From: Sphingobium arseniciresistens
Lineage (GTDB): Bacteria; Pseudomonadota; Alphaproteobacteria; Sphingomonadales; Sphingomonadaceae
DNA: 64,000 bases
Direction of reading: 5' to 3'
Assembly (NCBI GenBank): GCA_029167225.1
Contig: JARFNK010000013.1
Span: 98,640-162,639 of the forward strand
Both the position numbers and the translations under genes were made by a program. The notes under the pieces are model-generated. The model was not told the origin of the DNA, did no database searches, and saw only the letters and a program-made list of their open reading frames with translations. Below, in pieces: positions 43,406 to 53,188 of this stretch (position 1 is the first letter of the stretch; each line of letters begins with the position of its first letter).

Positions 43406-45622
43406 ATGAATTTTTTCCGGTATTTTTGTTCGGCTTCGGTTCTGGCATTGCTGGCAACGCCTGCAATAGCCCAGGAAAACGCAGGAAGTCCCGAGCCGGC
43501 CGCTGGCGACATTATCGTTACGGCCAATCGCACAGAATCACTGCTGTCCAAGACGCCGATCGCGATTACCGCTATTACTGGCGACGGTCTGCGTGATGCG
43601 GGTGTAACCAACCCGACGGCATTGGCCGAACAGGTGCCCAACGTTGCCATTCAGCGCAACAACGCAGGTCTGCAGATCACGATTCGCGGTGTCACGAGTT
43701 CTGACGTAACCGAAAAGGGTGATCCGTCGGCTGCGTTCCTCCTGGATGGCGTATATATCGCACGTCCGCAGGCCCAAGAGGTCAGCTTCTTTGACGTCGC
43801 ACGCGTCGAGGTGCTGCGTGGTCCCCAAGGTACGCTCTACGGCCGTAACACTACTGCTGGTGTTATTAACGTGATCACCAACCGCCCGACCTTCGACTTC
43901 GGTGGTTCGGCAGAAGTCAGCTACGGCAATTATAATGCGTTGCAGGCTTCCACGGTTTTGAATCTTCCGGCTTCCGATCGCCTGGCATTCCGCGCATCGG
44001 TCAATTTCGACCAGCGTGACAACTACATAAATTTTGGTCCGCGTACGACATCGACTGCAGATCAGTTCAAGAAGAACCTCTCTGTCCGTCTGCAGGGGCT
44101 GTACAAGTGGGACAGCGGTGATCTTCTGCTCCGTGGCGACTATGCGGACATTCAGGGCAATGTGTTTGATCTGGTTGCGCTGCGCAATTTTTACGGCCCG
44201 ACGACCACCGGCGTCGATCCCGTTCACTTTGATCGTTCGTCGGACGGATATCTGAGCCAGGATCCCAATATCGGTTGGGACCTTTTTCGCCGCAACAGCT
44301 CGAAGGGCATTGGCCTGGAACTGAACCAGGATATCGGCCCGCTCACCTTGACCTATGTCGGGTCGTATCGCAATTTCAAGCGTAACGAGAGTGATGCCCG
44401 CATCACGCCCGACGCTTCGTCCTCCTATCGCGTGCAATATTATGCCGACTACAATCAGCAGTCGCATGAATTGCGGTTCGCCACCAATGGTAGCGGTCCA
44501 TTGAAGCTTCAGTTCGGCGGCTATTATTTCAAGGAAGATTCCGACCTTTCGCTTCTGATCAATCTGGGGCGGCCCAATCCAGGCCCCAATGGCGACGGTA
44601 CTTCGTCTGGCTTCTTCCAGGGGCCAACCAAGGCTGAGTCCTATGCGTTCTTCGGTCAGAGCACCTATTCCTTCACTGACAGCCTCCGCCTCACCGGCGG
44701 CATACGCTATTCGCATGACACCAAGTCGCGTATCGGGCGGACCATCAGCTGTGCGTCCTATTTCAACTGTACGCCTGCTTCCACGTCGGTTCCCAACAAT
44801 AATGCCGAGGGCACCTTTTCGAAGACAACGTGGCGCGTAGGGCTGGATTATGATGTGAGCAGCCGGACGTTGCTCTACGGAAGTGTTGCTTCCGGCTACA
44901 AGGCGGGCGGCTTCAATGATGGCTGTGAGATCGGCACCGGTCCGGGCTGCGCGTTCTCGGCAGACACGCTCTATTATGATCCTGAGACGCTGACGGCATA
45001 TGAAGCCGGCGTGAAGACTCGCCTTTTCGACGATCTCATTCGTCTTAACCTGGCAGGCTTCTACTACGATTATAACGACATCCAGCTTACTCAGGTTGTT
45101 GATGACTGCGGCGGCGGCATCACCTGCCGGGTTACGCAAAATGGCGGTAAGGCGAAGGTCAAGGGCATCGAGGCGGAAACTGTATTCCAGCTGACCGACA
45201 ATGATCGCATCGATGTTTCCGCGACCTATCTGGATGCCCATTATTCGAACTTCTCCATTCCGCCCTATGACTTTGCAGGCAAGCCACTGGATCACTCTCC
45301 GAAGTGGACTGTGTCGGGAGGCTATCAGCATACTTTCCCGCTGGAGAATGGTGGTCGCGTCACTGCAGGCGTGCGGAGCTTCGCCAGCGCGAAATATTCG
45401 CTCATCAGCATCGGTACGGCGAATTTCTATCATCAGCCGAGCTTCAGCAAGACGGACGTGACAGTAACCTACAAGGCACCTGATGACCGCTGGTTCCTCC
45501 AGGGCTTCATCAAGAACATCGAGAACAATGTCATCGTCAACGCCATTACGATTGGTACACGTTCGGCCGTAGCCGCGGGCGACCCGCGTACCTTCGGTGC
45601 CCGTGCAGGCGTGAAGTTCTGA
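43406..45622 (+). CDS. TonB-dependent outer-membrane receptor
   Basis: A 738-residue receptor. A signal peptide (MNFFRYFCSASVLALLATPA, then IAQ) precedes a TonB-box-like DIIVTANRT. The plug domain has TPIAITAITGDGLRDAGV and VEVLRGPQGTLYGRNTTAGV. The 22-strand barrel ends ...RTFGARAGVKF with a terminal Phe. The start ATG 43406 follows GGAGGGG. The plug is of the type common in sphingomonad receptors for small hydrophobic or aromatic compounds rather than siderophores. The dyad operator directly upstream puts uptake under the same control as catabolism. Confidence 0.94.
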   Translation: MNFFRYFCSASVLALLATPAIAQENAGSPEPAAGDIIVTANRTESLLSKTPIAITAITGDGLRDAGVTNPTALAEQVPNVAIQRNNAGLQITIRGVTSSDVTEKGDPSAAFLLDGVYIARPQAQEVSFFDVARVEVLRGPQGTLYGRNTTAGVINVITNRPTFDFGGSAEVSYGNYNALQASTVLNLPASDRLAFRASVNFDQRDNYINFGPRTTSTADQFKKNLSVRLQGLYKWDSGDLLLRGDYADIQGNVFDLVALRNFYGPTTTGVDPVHFDRSSDGYLSQDPNIGWDLFRRNSSKGIGLELNQDIGPLTLTYVGSYRNFKRNESDARITPDASSSYRVQYYADYNQQSHELRFATNGSGPLKLQFGGYYFKEDSDLSLLINLGRPNPGPNGDGTSSGFFQGPTKAESYAFFGQSTYSFTDSLRLTGGIRYSHDTKSRIGRTISCASYFNCTPASTSVPNNNAEGTFSKTTWRVGLDYDVSSRTLLYGSVASGYKAGGFNDGCEIGTGPGCAFSADTLYYDPETLTAYEAGVKTRLFDDLIRLNLAGFYYDYNDIQLTQVVDDCGGGITCRVTQNGGKAKVKGIEAETVFQLTDNDRIDVSATYLDAHYSNFSIPPYDFAGKPLDHSPKWTVSGGYQHTFPLENGGRVTAGVRSFASAKYSLISIGTANFYHQPSFSKTDVTVTYKAPDDRWFLQGFIKNIENNVIVNAITIGTRSAVAAGDPRTFGARAGVKF

Positions 45623-45630
45623 TCTCCCAC

Positions 45631-45672
45631 CCATCGCGGTCGCGGTTGCACACGCAACGGAGACCGCGATGG
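45631..45672 (+). terminator. Hairpin terminator after the TonB receptor
   Basis: An 11-bp outer stem CCATCGCGGTC (45631-45641) with GACCGCGATGG (45662-45672), and an inner GTTGC/GCAAC stem, starting 8 bp after the stop. Confidence 0.7.
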
Positions 45673-46144
45673 TGACGGTCGAAAACGACTTATAGCCACC
45701 CTCGCTGCACCCGGGGGGGGCATTTTTTTATTAAAAAATCATCCGGAAAAAGGCCGTATCCTTGTCGGCGTGAAGTCCGCGCGACACGCATCTGGATAGC
45801 CTATGCTGCGCTATCGCAAGCGATGATCACCTCCGGCTCGCTCGAGGGGTGCATTTGTCAGTGTGCTGTAGGAAGCAGGGATATGTAAATTTCCCCAATG
45901 CCCGGATATTGGCTATTCTCCAATTGATCTCTTGCGATCACTGGATTGATCCATTTGGCCTGGCGTTAGCCAAAGACGAGATATGGTCATTGGAAATGCT
46001 CGAGCGCGGACGACGGCAGGGCAGGGAATGTTTAAAAATGACGTAAAGATCGGCATCGGCCGATACACTGTCATTGCACAACGCTAGGAATTTCGTCCGG
46101 CGAACAAGAAGATTCACATCTTCATCATTGATCATGAACTATTG
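45673..46144. other. Intergenic region with a G8 tract and A/T palindrome
   Basis: About 470 bp between genes. A run of eight G (45713-45720) is followed by TTTTTTATTAAAAAA. No convincing frame, no dyad operator and no RNA gene were found. Confidence 0.5.
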
Positions 46145-47197
46145 TCAGATACCCATCAGGCTCTTGTTCAGGTCACGATCGGTACCGCTGTTGGCGAAGT
46201 CGTCAAATGCACGTTCGGTAACGGGGATGATGTGCTTTGTAATGAAGGGCGCGCCCTCTGCTGCACCGACCTCCGGGTGCTTGAGCGCGCATTCCCATTC
46301 GAGGACTGCCCAGCCGGCATAGTCATATTGAGCCATCTTGCTGAAAATCTGCGAGAAGTCGACCTGTCCATCGCCCAGACTGCGAAATCGGCCGGGCCTG
46401 TCGACCCACGACTGGTAGCCGCCATAGACCCCCATGCGCCCGGAAGGTCGAAACTCGGCATCCTTAACATGAAAGCATTTGATGCGCTCATGGTAGAGAT
46501 CGATGAATTCGACATAGTCCAGGCACTGCAGAACGAAATGCGACGGATCATAGAGGATGTTCGCACGTGGATGACCGCTCAGGCGATCCAGGAACATTTC
46601 GAATGTCGCGCCGTCGTGAAGGTCTTCGCCGGGATGAAGCTCGAAGCCGACATCGACGCCACATTCGTCGAAGATGTCGAGGATAGTCCGCCAGCGACGC
46701 GCCAGTTCCTCGAAGGCATCATCAACAAGTCCCGCAGGACGCTGCGGCCATGCGTAGAAATAGGGCCAGGCCAGAGCGCCGGAAAAAGTCGCATGTGTGG
46801 AGAGCCCCAAATTCCAGCTGGCCTTGGCGCCCAGTTCCAGCTGTGTGACCGCCCATGCTTGCCGGGCGGTCGGATTGCCGCGGACTTCCGGGGCGGCAAA
46901 GCCATCGAACTGCGCGTCATATGCGGGATGGACCGCCACGAGCTGGCCTTGAAGATGGGTGGAAAGCTCCGTGATCTGCAGCCCCTTGTCGGCGAGCATG
47001 CCCTTGACGTCGTCGCAATAGGTCTGGCTGTTGGCTGCCGTCTCCAGGTCGAACAACCTATCATCCCAAGTCGGAATCTGGATACCCTTGTAGCCCAGTC
47101 CGGCGACCCAGTCCGCGATGGACTCCAGCGTGTTGAACGGCGCCTTGTCACCAGCGAACTGCGCCAGGAAAATGCCGGGGCCTTTGATTGTTTTCAT
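46145..47197 (-). CDS. Sugar phosphate isomerase/epimerase-fold protein, cytosolic
   Basis: A 350-residue xylose-isomerase-like TIM barrel. Expected metal-site residues lie in VGFELHPGEDLHDG (Glu/His), NILYDPSHFVLQ (Asp/His), CFHVKDAEF (His/Asp) and AVLEWECAL (Glu). No signal peptide is present. The family includes isomerases, inosose dehydratases and the catalytic subunits of glycoside-cleaving enzymes that act on 3-keto-glycosides. It is the last gene of a minus-strand operon (permease, exported SPI/E protein, Gfo/Idh, this gene), 24 bp after Gfo/Idh. Confidence 0.88.
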   Translation of the reverse strand: MKTIKGPGIFLAQFAGDKAPFNTLESIADWVAGLGYKGIQIPTWDDRLFDLETAANSQTYCDDVKGMLADKGLQITELSTHLQGQLVAVHPAYDAQFDGFAAPEVRGNPTARQAWAVTQLELGAKASWNLGLSTHATFSGALAWPYFYAWPQRPAGLVDDAFEELARRWRTILDIFDECGVDVGFELHPGEDLHDGATFEMFLDRLSGHPRANILYDPSHFVLQCLDYVEFIDLYHERIKCFHVKDAEFRPSGRMGVYGGYQSWVDRPGRFRSLGDGQVDFSQIFSKMAQYDYAGWAVLEWECALKHPEVGAAEGAPFITKHIIPVTERAFDDFANSGTDRDLNKSLMGI

Positions 47198-47221
47198 TGC
47201 GGCTGTCCGTCGATGAGAGCG

Positions 47222-48343
47222 TTAAATCGTCAGTCCAACCCAGCCGGCCTGCGCGGACGAAGCCGAAACTGCGGTTTCGATAAAGGCCATGCCGCGCAGT
47301 CCTTCGGTGATGCCGGGAATAAGCGAACTTTCCGCTCCCCGGACCAGGCTGGCGAAGTCGCGATAGAGATTAGCGAAGGCTTCTAGATAGCCTTCCGGAT
47401 GGCCACCGGGTACGCGGGTTGCGGCCAGGGCATCGGCGCCGAGGCCGGGATCGCCGGCCTGCACCAGCTCGCTGCGGCCGTCATCATGAAACAGCCAGAG
47501 AGCGTTCGGGTCTTCCTGACGCCACCGCAGGCCCGCTTTCTCGCCATAGATGCGCAATGTGAGGCCGTTGCGCTCTCCTACCGCGATCTGAGACGCGAGC
47601 AGGGCGCCGCGAGCGCCATTGTCGAAGCGTAGAAGAACCTGGCAATCGTCATCGACATGCCGGCCGGGAACCACAATGCCCAGATCGGCGAGGATCTGGG
47701 TGACGCGCAGCCCCGTGACAAATTCGGCAAGATGGAATGCGTGTACGCCGATATCGGCGATGCACCCGCCCACGCCGCTGCGCTTCGGGTCTCCGCGCCA
47801 CTCGGCCTGCTTGCCGGCATCCGGCTTGGCAAGCCATCCTTGCGGATATTCGACAACCACCTTGCGGATCGGACCCAATACCCCCTGGGCGACCCGCGCG
47901 CGCGCCTCACGGACCAATGGATAGCCGGAATAGGTGTAGGTAAGGCCGAAGGGCCTGCCGCTCTTGGCGATGATGGCGGAGAGTTCATGCGCTTCGGCCA
48001 GGGTCGTGGTCGCGGGCTTGTCGCAAAGCACGGCAACCCCGGCTTCCAATGCCGCCTTGGCCATCGGAAGGTGCATGTTATTGGGCGTGGTGATCGCCAC
48101 GAAATCGACGCCATCCTCGCGGAGGGCTTCCTGGGCCAGCAACGTCTCGATATTCGGATAGGCGCGCGAGGGATCGATGCGATAGCTTGCCCCTGCCTCC
48201 TGGGAGCGCGCGGCGTTCGAACTGAAGGCGCCCGCCACCAGTTCGATCTCGCGATCCAGTTCTGCGGCGATCCGATGGACCGGGCCAATAAAGGAACCCG
48301 GTCCGCCACCGATCAACCCCATGCGTAAGCGCCGCGCAGTCAT
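47222..48343 (-). CDS. Gfo/Idh/MocA family oxidoreductase, second copy
   Basis: A 373-residue enzyme. The Rossmann loop is GLIGGGPGSFIGPVHRIAA, then VDFVAITTPNNMHLPMAKAA and CDKPATTTLAEA with the conserved Lys-Pro. GVGGCIADIGVHAFHLAEF holds the family's catalytic Asp and His. ATG 48343 follows AAAGG at 7 bases and is preferred over the longer frame. In 3-keto-sugar metabolism such enzymes oxidise or reduce the C3 hydroxyl. Placement between two isomerase-fold genes supports a sugar role. It is not closely related to the copy at 35867-36922. Confidence 0.92.
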   Translation of the reverse strand: MTARRLRMGLIGGGPGSFIGPVHRIAAELDREIELVAGAFSSNAARSQEAGASYRIDPSRAYPNIETLLAQEALREDGVDFVAITTPNNMHLPMAKAALEAGVAVLCDKPATTTLAEAHELSAIIAKSGRPFGLTYTYSGYPLVREARARVAQGVLGPIRKVVVEYPQGWLAKPDAGKQAEWRGDPKRSGVGGCIADIGVHAFHLAEFVTGLRVTQILADLGIVVPGRHVDDDCQVLLRFDNGARGALLASQIAVGERNGLTLRIYGEKAGLRWRQEDPNALWLFHDDGRSELVQAGDPGLGADALAATRVPGGHPEGYLEAFANLYRDFASLVRGAESSLIPGITEGLRGMAFIETAVSASSAQAGWVGLTI

Positions 48344-48384
48344 AACAGTACCTTTAAAGCTCGAGAGGTCGTTGCTGGCATGCG

Positions 48385-49362
48385 TCATGCACCAAAGCGG
48401 GCCAGGAAATCATGTGAGAGCTGCATTGATTCAAAACGGTCCCGCGTGAAGGGCGCTTCCTGCTCGACATAATAGTGCTGCACTCCTGCAGCGACGCACG
48501 CCGGCAGGATTTCCCGCCATTTGAGCGCGCCCAATCCCACTTCGACGGGATCCTGCGCCAGGGCATAGTTGACCTGGGTTGTCGGCTTGATGTCCTTCAA
48601 GTGAACCATCTTGACCCGCCCCTTGTAGCGACGAAGCTCGGTTGCGGGGTCAAGTCCGGCGGCGGCGATCCATCCCAGATCGAGTTCCAGGAATACGAGC
48701 TTGGGGTCCAGTTCGCGCATCAGCACGTCCCAACCCGTCGTTCCGTCCCGTGGTTTGAACTCCATATTGTGGTTGTGGTAGCCGACCTGGATACCGAACG
48801 GACGAAGCGCGAGCGCGCGTTCGTTCAGCACGTCGCTCATGCGCTTCCACATGTCGATCCCGCCGGCATCGATCGCTGCAAGAATGGCAGGGCGCATGCC
48901 GGGCCCCGGAGAGGCGTTGAAATCCTCCGGCAGCATCGGCAGCGGGAGCACGACATCATAGACGCCCAACGCATTCAGGGCATCGGCGATCTGCTGAGGA
49001 CTCGACATCAGCGTGAGCGAGCCGGGAGGCAGTCGGCCGGGCAGATTGAGATGGATTGAGTTGAACCGAACGCCTGCGGCATCTGCATCGGCGCGCAGAT
49101 CCGCTGGCGGGCGGCCGTAGAAACCCGGCAACTCGAAGTCGCCATAGCCCATCGCGGCCAGGCGCTTCAACGTACCGCGCAGATCCTTCTGTGCCGCATC
49201 ACCCAGTGCATAGAGCTGCACGCCCAACGGCTTGCCGGCGCGCTGGAAAAGCGAGCGCCTTTGGAGCCGTGCGAGCGCCGGCGCGCTGCTGGCCATGCCG
49301 GCCGCGAGACCGGCAGAACCAAAGGCGGTTAGAAAACCGCGACGATTGAAAATGACGGTCAT
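48385..49362 (-). CDS. Tat-exported sugar isomerase/epimerase-fold protein
   Basis: A 325-residue TIM-barrel protein with a twin-arginine signal (NRRGFLTAFGSAGLAAG, then SSAPALA). Metal-site motifs are VGYHNHNMEF (His), VFLELDLGWI (Glu/Asp), VKMVHLKDIK (His/Asp) and YYVEQEAPF (Glu). Tat export fits a protein that must fold around its metal before crossing the membrane. Most relatives are cytosolic, so a periplasmic member suggests an isomerase or lyase acting on the keto product of the GMC or PQQ dehydrogenases. Its start overlaps the stop of the permease gene by one base. Confidence 0.88.
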   Translation of the reverse strand: MTVIFNRRGFLTAFGSAGLAAGMASSAPALARLQRRSLFQRAGKPLGVQLYALGDAAQKDLRGTLKRLAAMGYGDFELPGFYGRPPADLRADADAAGVRFNSIHLNLPGRLPPGSLTLMSSPQQIADALNALGVYDVVLPLPMLPEDFNASPGPGMRPAILAAIDAGGIDMWKRMSDVLNERALALRPFGIQVGYHNHNMEFKPRDGTTGWDVLMRELDPKLVFLELDLGWIAAAGLDPATELRRYKGRVKMVHLKDIKPTTQVNYALAQDPVEVGLGALKWREILPACVAAGVQHYYVEQEAPFTRDRFESMQLSHDFLARFGA

Positions 49363-50582
49363 TAAGCGTGCTCCGGGGACCTGGCCGGCGCGGCCGTTGG
49401 AGGGTGAAAGCCGAAGGCCAGGATCAGCGCGCCCAGCGTGGCGAGGCCGGTCGGCACGAGAAAAAGCGTCTGATAATCGACCGTCCCGTCGCTTCTTGTC
49501 AGTGCGGCGACAAGATTGGGGAAGACATAGCTTGCGACCATGTTGCCCACGCCCAGGATGAGGAGATTGAACAGCCCCTGGGCGCTGGATCGTACGTCTT
49601 TCGGGAAAACTTCGTCCACGAAGATGTACACCGTAGCGAAGAAGAAAGCGTAGCAGATACCATGGAGAAGCTGGACGGCGATGATGGCCGGCACGCTGTC
49701 GGCCAGGAACGAAAAAGCCAGGAAGCGCGCCGCATGGCCAAGGATGCCGACGATCATCGTCGCGCGCCAGCCCAGCCGGGTGAGGACGATGCCCAGCACA
49801 AGCATGGTGACGATTTCGGCTACCTGGCCGAGGCTGAGGACCACCATGGAAAGATTGCCCGCGATGCCGACCCTGTTGGTCAGGAACGCGTCGGACATGA
49901 CGTAATAACCGTTATGGACGACCGAATCGATGAAGGTCACAGCGAAGAGAACGGCAACATAGGGCTTTGCCAGCAGCCCGATGGCACGGCGCCACGCGAG
50001 AGAATCGACGTCGCCTCCCTTGCGTGGAGGGGTATGGGGCAAGGTGAGGGAAAAGGCGGCGAGCGCCAGCGAGACAAAGCCCGAGACGATGAAGATGCCG
50101 CGTACTTCCAGCACACCGGAATTCGCGCCGAGCAGGAATATGAACGGCCAGCTGGCCATGATCCAGCCTACCGTGCCACCAGCGCGCACCGTGCCGAAAT
50201 CTCGGCCGTTTTTGAGGTTCGCGAAGGCAATCGTGTTGGTCACCGAAAGCGTCGGAACGTAAACAAGGCTATAGGCGAGGTAGCACAGGAAAAATGGCAG
50301 GAACGAACTGGCGAACGCCGCGCCGAACAAGCATGCCGCGCCGATGACATGACTGACCGATAGAAAACGCTCGGCCGCGAAATTGCGGTCGGCGAATTGG
50401 TTGGAAAAGAAGATGCCGACGACTGCGGCAATGCCCCAGCACGACCCGACGAGCGCCTGTTGACCGGCAGAAAACCCCATCATCCCCATGTAAGGAAAGA
50501 GTTTTGGAGCCCATGCACCCCAGATGGCCAGCTGCAGGGCCATCATGACAAACAGGCGAGTTTTTTGTGATTGAGTTGACAA
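49362..50582 (-). CDS. Nucleoside:H+ symporter-like MFS permease
   Basis: A ~406-residue permease with about 12 helices, of the NupG/XapB-like nucleoside-symporter branch (LQLAIWGAWAPKLFPYM, DRNFAAERFLSVSHV, DFGTVRAGGTVGWIMASW, FIFVDEVFPKDVRSSAQG-type end). TTG 50582 follows GGAGGG and is the best start; the longer frame upstream enters the divergent promoter. In catabolic clusters with isomerase and Gfo/Idh genes this branch usually takes up glycosides or keto-sugars rather than nucleosides. It is the first gene of the operon and divergent from the GMC dehydrogenase. Confidence 0.86.
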   Translation of the reverse strand: MSTQSQKTRLFVMMALQLAIWGAWAPKLFPYMGMMGFSAGQQALVGSCWGIAAVVGIFFSNQFADRNFAAERFLSVSHVIGAACLFGAAFASSFLPFFLCYLAYSLVYVPTLSVTNTIAFANLKNGRDFGTVRAGGTVGWIMASWPFIFLLGANSGVLEVRGIFIVSGFVSLALAAFSLTLPHTPPRKGGDVDSLAWRRAIGLLAKPYVAVLFAVTFIDSVVHNGYYVMSDAFLTNRVGIAGNLSMVVLSLGQVAEIVTMLVLGIVLTRLGWRATMIVGILGHAARFLAFSFLADSVPAIIAVQLLHGICYAFFFATVYIFVDEVFPKDVRSSAQGLFNLLILGVGNMVASYVFPNLVAALTRSDGTVDYQTLFLVPTGLATLGALILAFGFHPPTAAPARSPEHA

Positions 50583-50667
50583 GGTCGGACACCCTCCGCA
50601 TATTTTTGTAATCGTTGCCAGAAGATCTTGGTATCGGTCAAGAAGTGAATTTCTGAGAGGATTCGGA

Positions 50668-51234
50668 ATGATCAGTGCGGATCGGCGTACCTTGCTGGCT
50701 GGGGTGGGGGCCCTGCTGGGGTTGAGCATCATGCCGATCGAGGCTTTTGCGGCTTCGCCGACCGCTGTGCCCTACCTTGATTCCGCCACGACCGCGAGTG
50801 TCACCGCTTTTGCCGACACGTTGATTCCGCGCACGGATACGCCAGGTGCGCAGGATGCCGGCGTGCCGGGCGTGTTCGATGCGCTGATGCGCGACTGGGC
50901 AACGCCTGAACATCGCGGCCAATTTCTGGGCGCGTTGAAGGCGATCGACAGCGCGTCGGTTGCGCGGAACGGCAAGCCGCTTGCGACGCTGCCACGACCC
51001 GAACGCACCAAATTCCTCCAGGCTTATGATGCCGAGCAATTTGCCGCTCCTGCCGATCCTCTCGGCTCCAAGACGATGTACCTGCAGCTCAAGGAACTGA
51101 TCGTCAGTCTGTATTACCTGAGCGAGCCGGGTGCGACCATCGAACTGCGATACGAGCAAGTGCCTGGGGCGTGGGAAGCGTCCATTCCCATCACTGCCGA
51201 GACCCGTGCCTGGGCCGGCGCCAATGTTGGCTGA
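50668..51234 (+). CDS. Tat-signal small subunit of GMC dehydrogenase (gluconate 2-dehydrogenase subunit 3 family)
   Basis: A 188-residue protein: twin-arginine signal MISADRRTLLAGVGALLGLS, then a helical domain with FADTLIPRTDTPGAQDAGV and MYLQLKELIVSLYYLSEPGA, the hallmarks of subunit 3 of gluconate, sorbitol and glucoside 3-dehydrogenases. It carries the GMC subunit through the Tat pathway and supports its function. The GMC gene follows 29 bp later. The divergent permease operon starts 85 bp away. Confidence 0.9.
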   Translation: MISADRRTLLAGVGALLGLSIMPIEAFAASPTAVPYLDSATTASVTAFADTLIPRTDTPGAQDAGVPGVFDALMRDWATPEHRGQFLGALKAIDSASVARNGKPLATLPRPERTKFLQAYDAEQFAAPADPLGSKTMYLQLKELIVSLYYLSEPGATIELRYEQVPGAWEASIPITAETRAWAGANVG

Positions 51235-51263
51235 TAACGATAAAAGATTACGGGAGTTGGAAT

Positions 51264-52949
51264 ATGTTTGACGCCATTGTCATTGGGTCAGGAATGAGTG
51301 GCGGCATTGCGGCCAAGGAGCTCTGCGAACAGGGCCTGAAAACCCTCGTGCTGGAACGCGGCCGGAAGCTGGAGCACGGGGCCGACTATACCGACTGGAT
51401 GCAGCCGTGGGATCTGCCGAACGCCGGAAGCGTGCCCGAGCAGCGCATGGCTGAGGACTATCCGGTCCAGCGGCAATGCTACGCCTTCTACAGCGCGACC
51501 CAGGATCTGTTCGTCAAGGATAGCCAGCATCCTTATGAAGTGCCCGACGACAAGCCGTTTTCGTGGATCCGCGGCTATCATCTGGGTGGGCGTTCGGTGA
51601 TGTGGGGGCGCCAGACCTATCGCTATTCCGACCTGGATTTCGGCGCGAACCTGCGTGATGGTCATGGCGTAGACTGGCCGCTGCGCTATGCCGATCTGGC
51701 GCCCTGGTACGACAAGGTCGAGACATTCATCGGTGTATCGGGCGCAAAGGAAGACCTGCCCCAGTTGCCCGACGGCAGGTTCCTTCCGGCGATGCCCATG
51801 ACGGATGCGGAAAAACTGTTCAAGCAGGCGGTGGAGACGTCGTTTCCCGATCGCAAGGTCATCCAGGGCCGCTGCGCGCACCTGACCGAGCCGCAGCCTC
51901 ATCATATCGAACTGGGGCGCAACCCGTGTCAGTACCGCTCATTGTGCGAGCGTGGTTGCAGTTTCGGGGCCTATCATTCCAGCCTTTCGTCGTCGCTGCC
52001 CGCTGCCGAGCGCACCGGCAACCTCACGATCATTACCGATGCCATCGTCCAGTCCATCGTGACTGATCCAAAGACGGGGCGGGCGACAGGTGTAAGGGTG
52101 ATCGATCAGAATACGCGTCAGGGTACGACCTACGAAGCCAAGATCATCTTCCTGTGCGCTTCGACTATCGGCAGCGCCTCCATCCTGCTCAATTCGCACA
52201 ACGAAGCCAATCCGCGGGGGCTTGCGAACTCCTCCGACATGGTGGGGCGCAACCTGATGGACCATGTTTATGGCCCGGCTGTATATGGCGTGATGGACGG
52301 TCCGCCAACCTATCACCGCGGCCGTCGGCCTAACGGATTGTACGTGCCGCGTTATCGCAATCTCCAGGGCGACAACGAGGAGTTTCTGCGCGGCTATGGC
52401 TTTCAGGCAGCGGTGTTGAGGCAAGGCTGGCGCGGCGTGGCAGGGAGCGAGGCGGGGATCGGCACCGAGTTGAAGGATCGGGTGCGCGAGCCCGGGCCGT
52501 GGTACGCCCGCATGATCGCTTTCGGAGAAATGCTGCCGAACCCCGAGAACCGCGTAACATTGCATCCCAGCAAGGTCGATGAATGGGGCCTGCCGCAATT
52601 GCGGATTGACTGCGCGCATGGTGAGAATGAGAAAAAGCTCGTGCCGAAGATGATCGAGGATGCCAAGGCGATGCTCGTGGCAGCCGGTGTCAAGATTACG
52701 CGAGAGGTGACGAGGGTTCACCCGCCGGGGCTGGGCATTCACGAGATGGGAACCGCGCGCATGGGGCGCGATCCCAAGACGTCGGTTCTGAACGGGCATA
52801 ATCAGGCGCATGATGTGCCCAATCTTTTCTGCACAGACGGGGCTGCGATGGTTTCGAGCGGGTGTCAGAACCCGTCGCTTACCTATATGGCAATGTCGGC
52901 ACGCGCAGCCAGCTATGCTGGCGAATTGCTCAAGGTCGGGAGTCTTTGA
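51264..52949 (+). CDS. GMC oxidoreductase (glucoside 3-dehydrogenase-like)
   Basis: A 561-residue flavoprotein. The FAD loop is IGSGMSGGIAAKELCE, followed by LVLERGRKLEHG. GGRSVMWGRQTYRYSDLDF and a Cys-rich segment (NPCQYRSLCERGCSFG) are typical of the gluconate/glucoside dehydrogenase branch. The C-terminal active site is HEMGTARMG with SSGCQNPSLTYMA. ATG 51264 follows GGGAG. It lacks its own signal and should leave the cell with the Tat small subunit. No cytochrome subunit gene is beside it; the acceptor must be elsewhere. A 3-keto-glycoside product would suit the DUF1080 and isomerase-fold proteins nearby. Confidence 0.92.
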   Translation: MFDAIVIGSGMSGGIAAKELCEQGLKTLVLERGRKLEHGADYTDWMQPWDLPNAGSVPEQRMAEDYPVQRQCYAFYSATQDLFVKDSQHPYEVPDDKPFSWIRGYHLGGRSVMWGRQTYRYSDLDFGANLRDGHGVDWPLRYADLAPWYDKVETFIGVSGAKEDLPQLPDGRFLPAMPMTDAEKLFKQAVETSFPDRKVIQGRCAHLTEPQPHHIELGRNPCQYRSLCERGCSFGAYHSSLSSSLPAAERTGNLTIITDAIVQSIVTDPKTGRATGVRVIDQNTRQGTTYEAKIIFLCASTIGSASILLNSHNEANPRGLANSSDMVGRNLMDHVYGPAVYGVMDGPPTYHRGRRPNGLYVPRYRNLQGDNEEFLRGYGFQAAVLRQGWRGVAGSEAGIGTELKDRVREPGPWYARMIAFGEMLPNPENRVTLHPSKVDEWGLPQLRIDCAHGENEKKLVPKMIEDAKAMLVAAGVKITREVTRVHPPGLGIHEMGTARMGRDPKTSVLNGHNQAHDVPNLFCTDGAAMVSSGCQNPSLTYMAMSARAASYAGELLKVGSL

Positions 52950-53188
52950 CGACGATGATCTGCGGCATCATGCAACTTTCCAAGCAAACGGCTTTTTATC
53001 TGGGGACTTGAGGCGCATCCGGAAGGTTGGCGCCCGCAGACAGATGATGTTTCATATTGGGTGGAACCGAACGAAACGGCTTGGCAGAAAGGGCGCGCGC
53101 AACGGATTTGCTGGATCTTCGCTTGACGTCCCGCCTGTTTCAGGCTTCCGGTCGCAAGGAAGAGGATTGATGCAAAGGACTGATCTTT

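Noticed and set aside
43538-45634. A 698-codon open frame antisense to the first TonB receptor
   Set aside because: It mirrors the codon pattern of the receptor, has no ribosome site or domain, and long antisense frames are expected in GC-rich genes. The same applies to the frame antisense to the second receptor (61273-63423).
46142-47386. A 414-codon plus-strand frame over the isomerase-fold and Gfo/Idh genes
   Set aside because: It spans parts of two real minus-strand genes and their junction, so it is a shadow.
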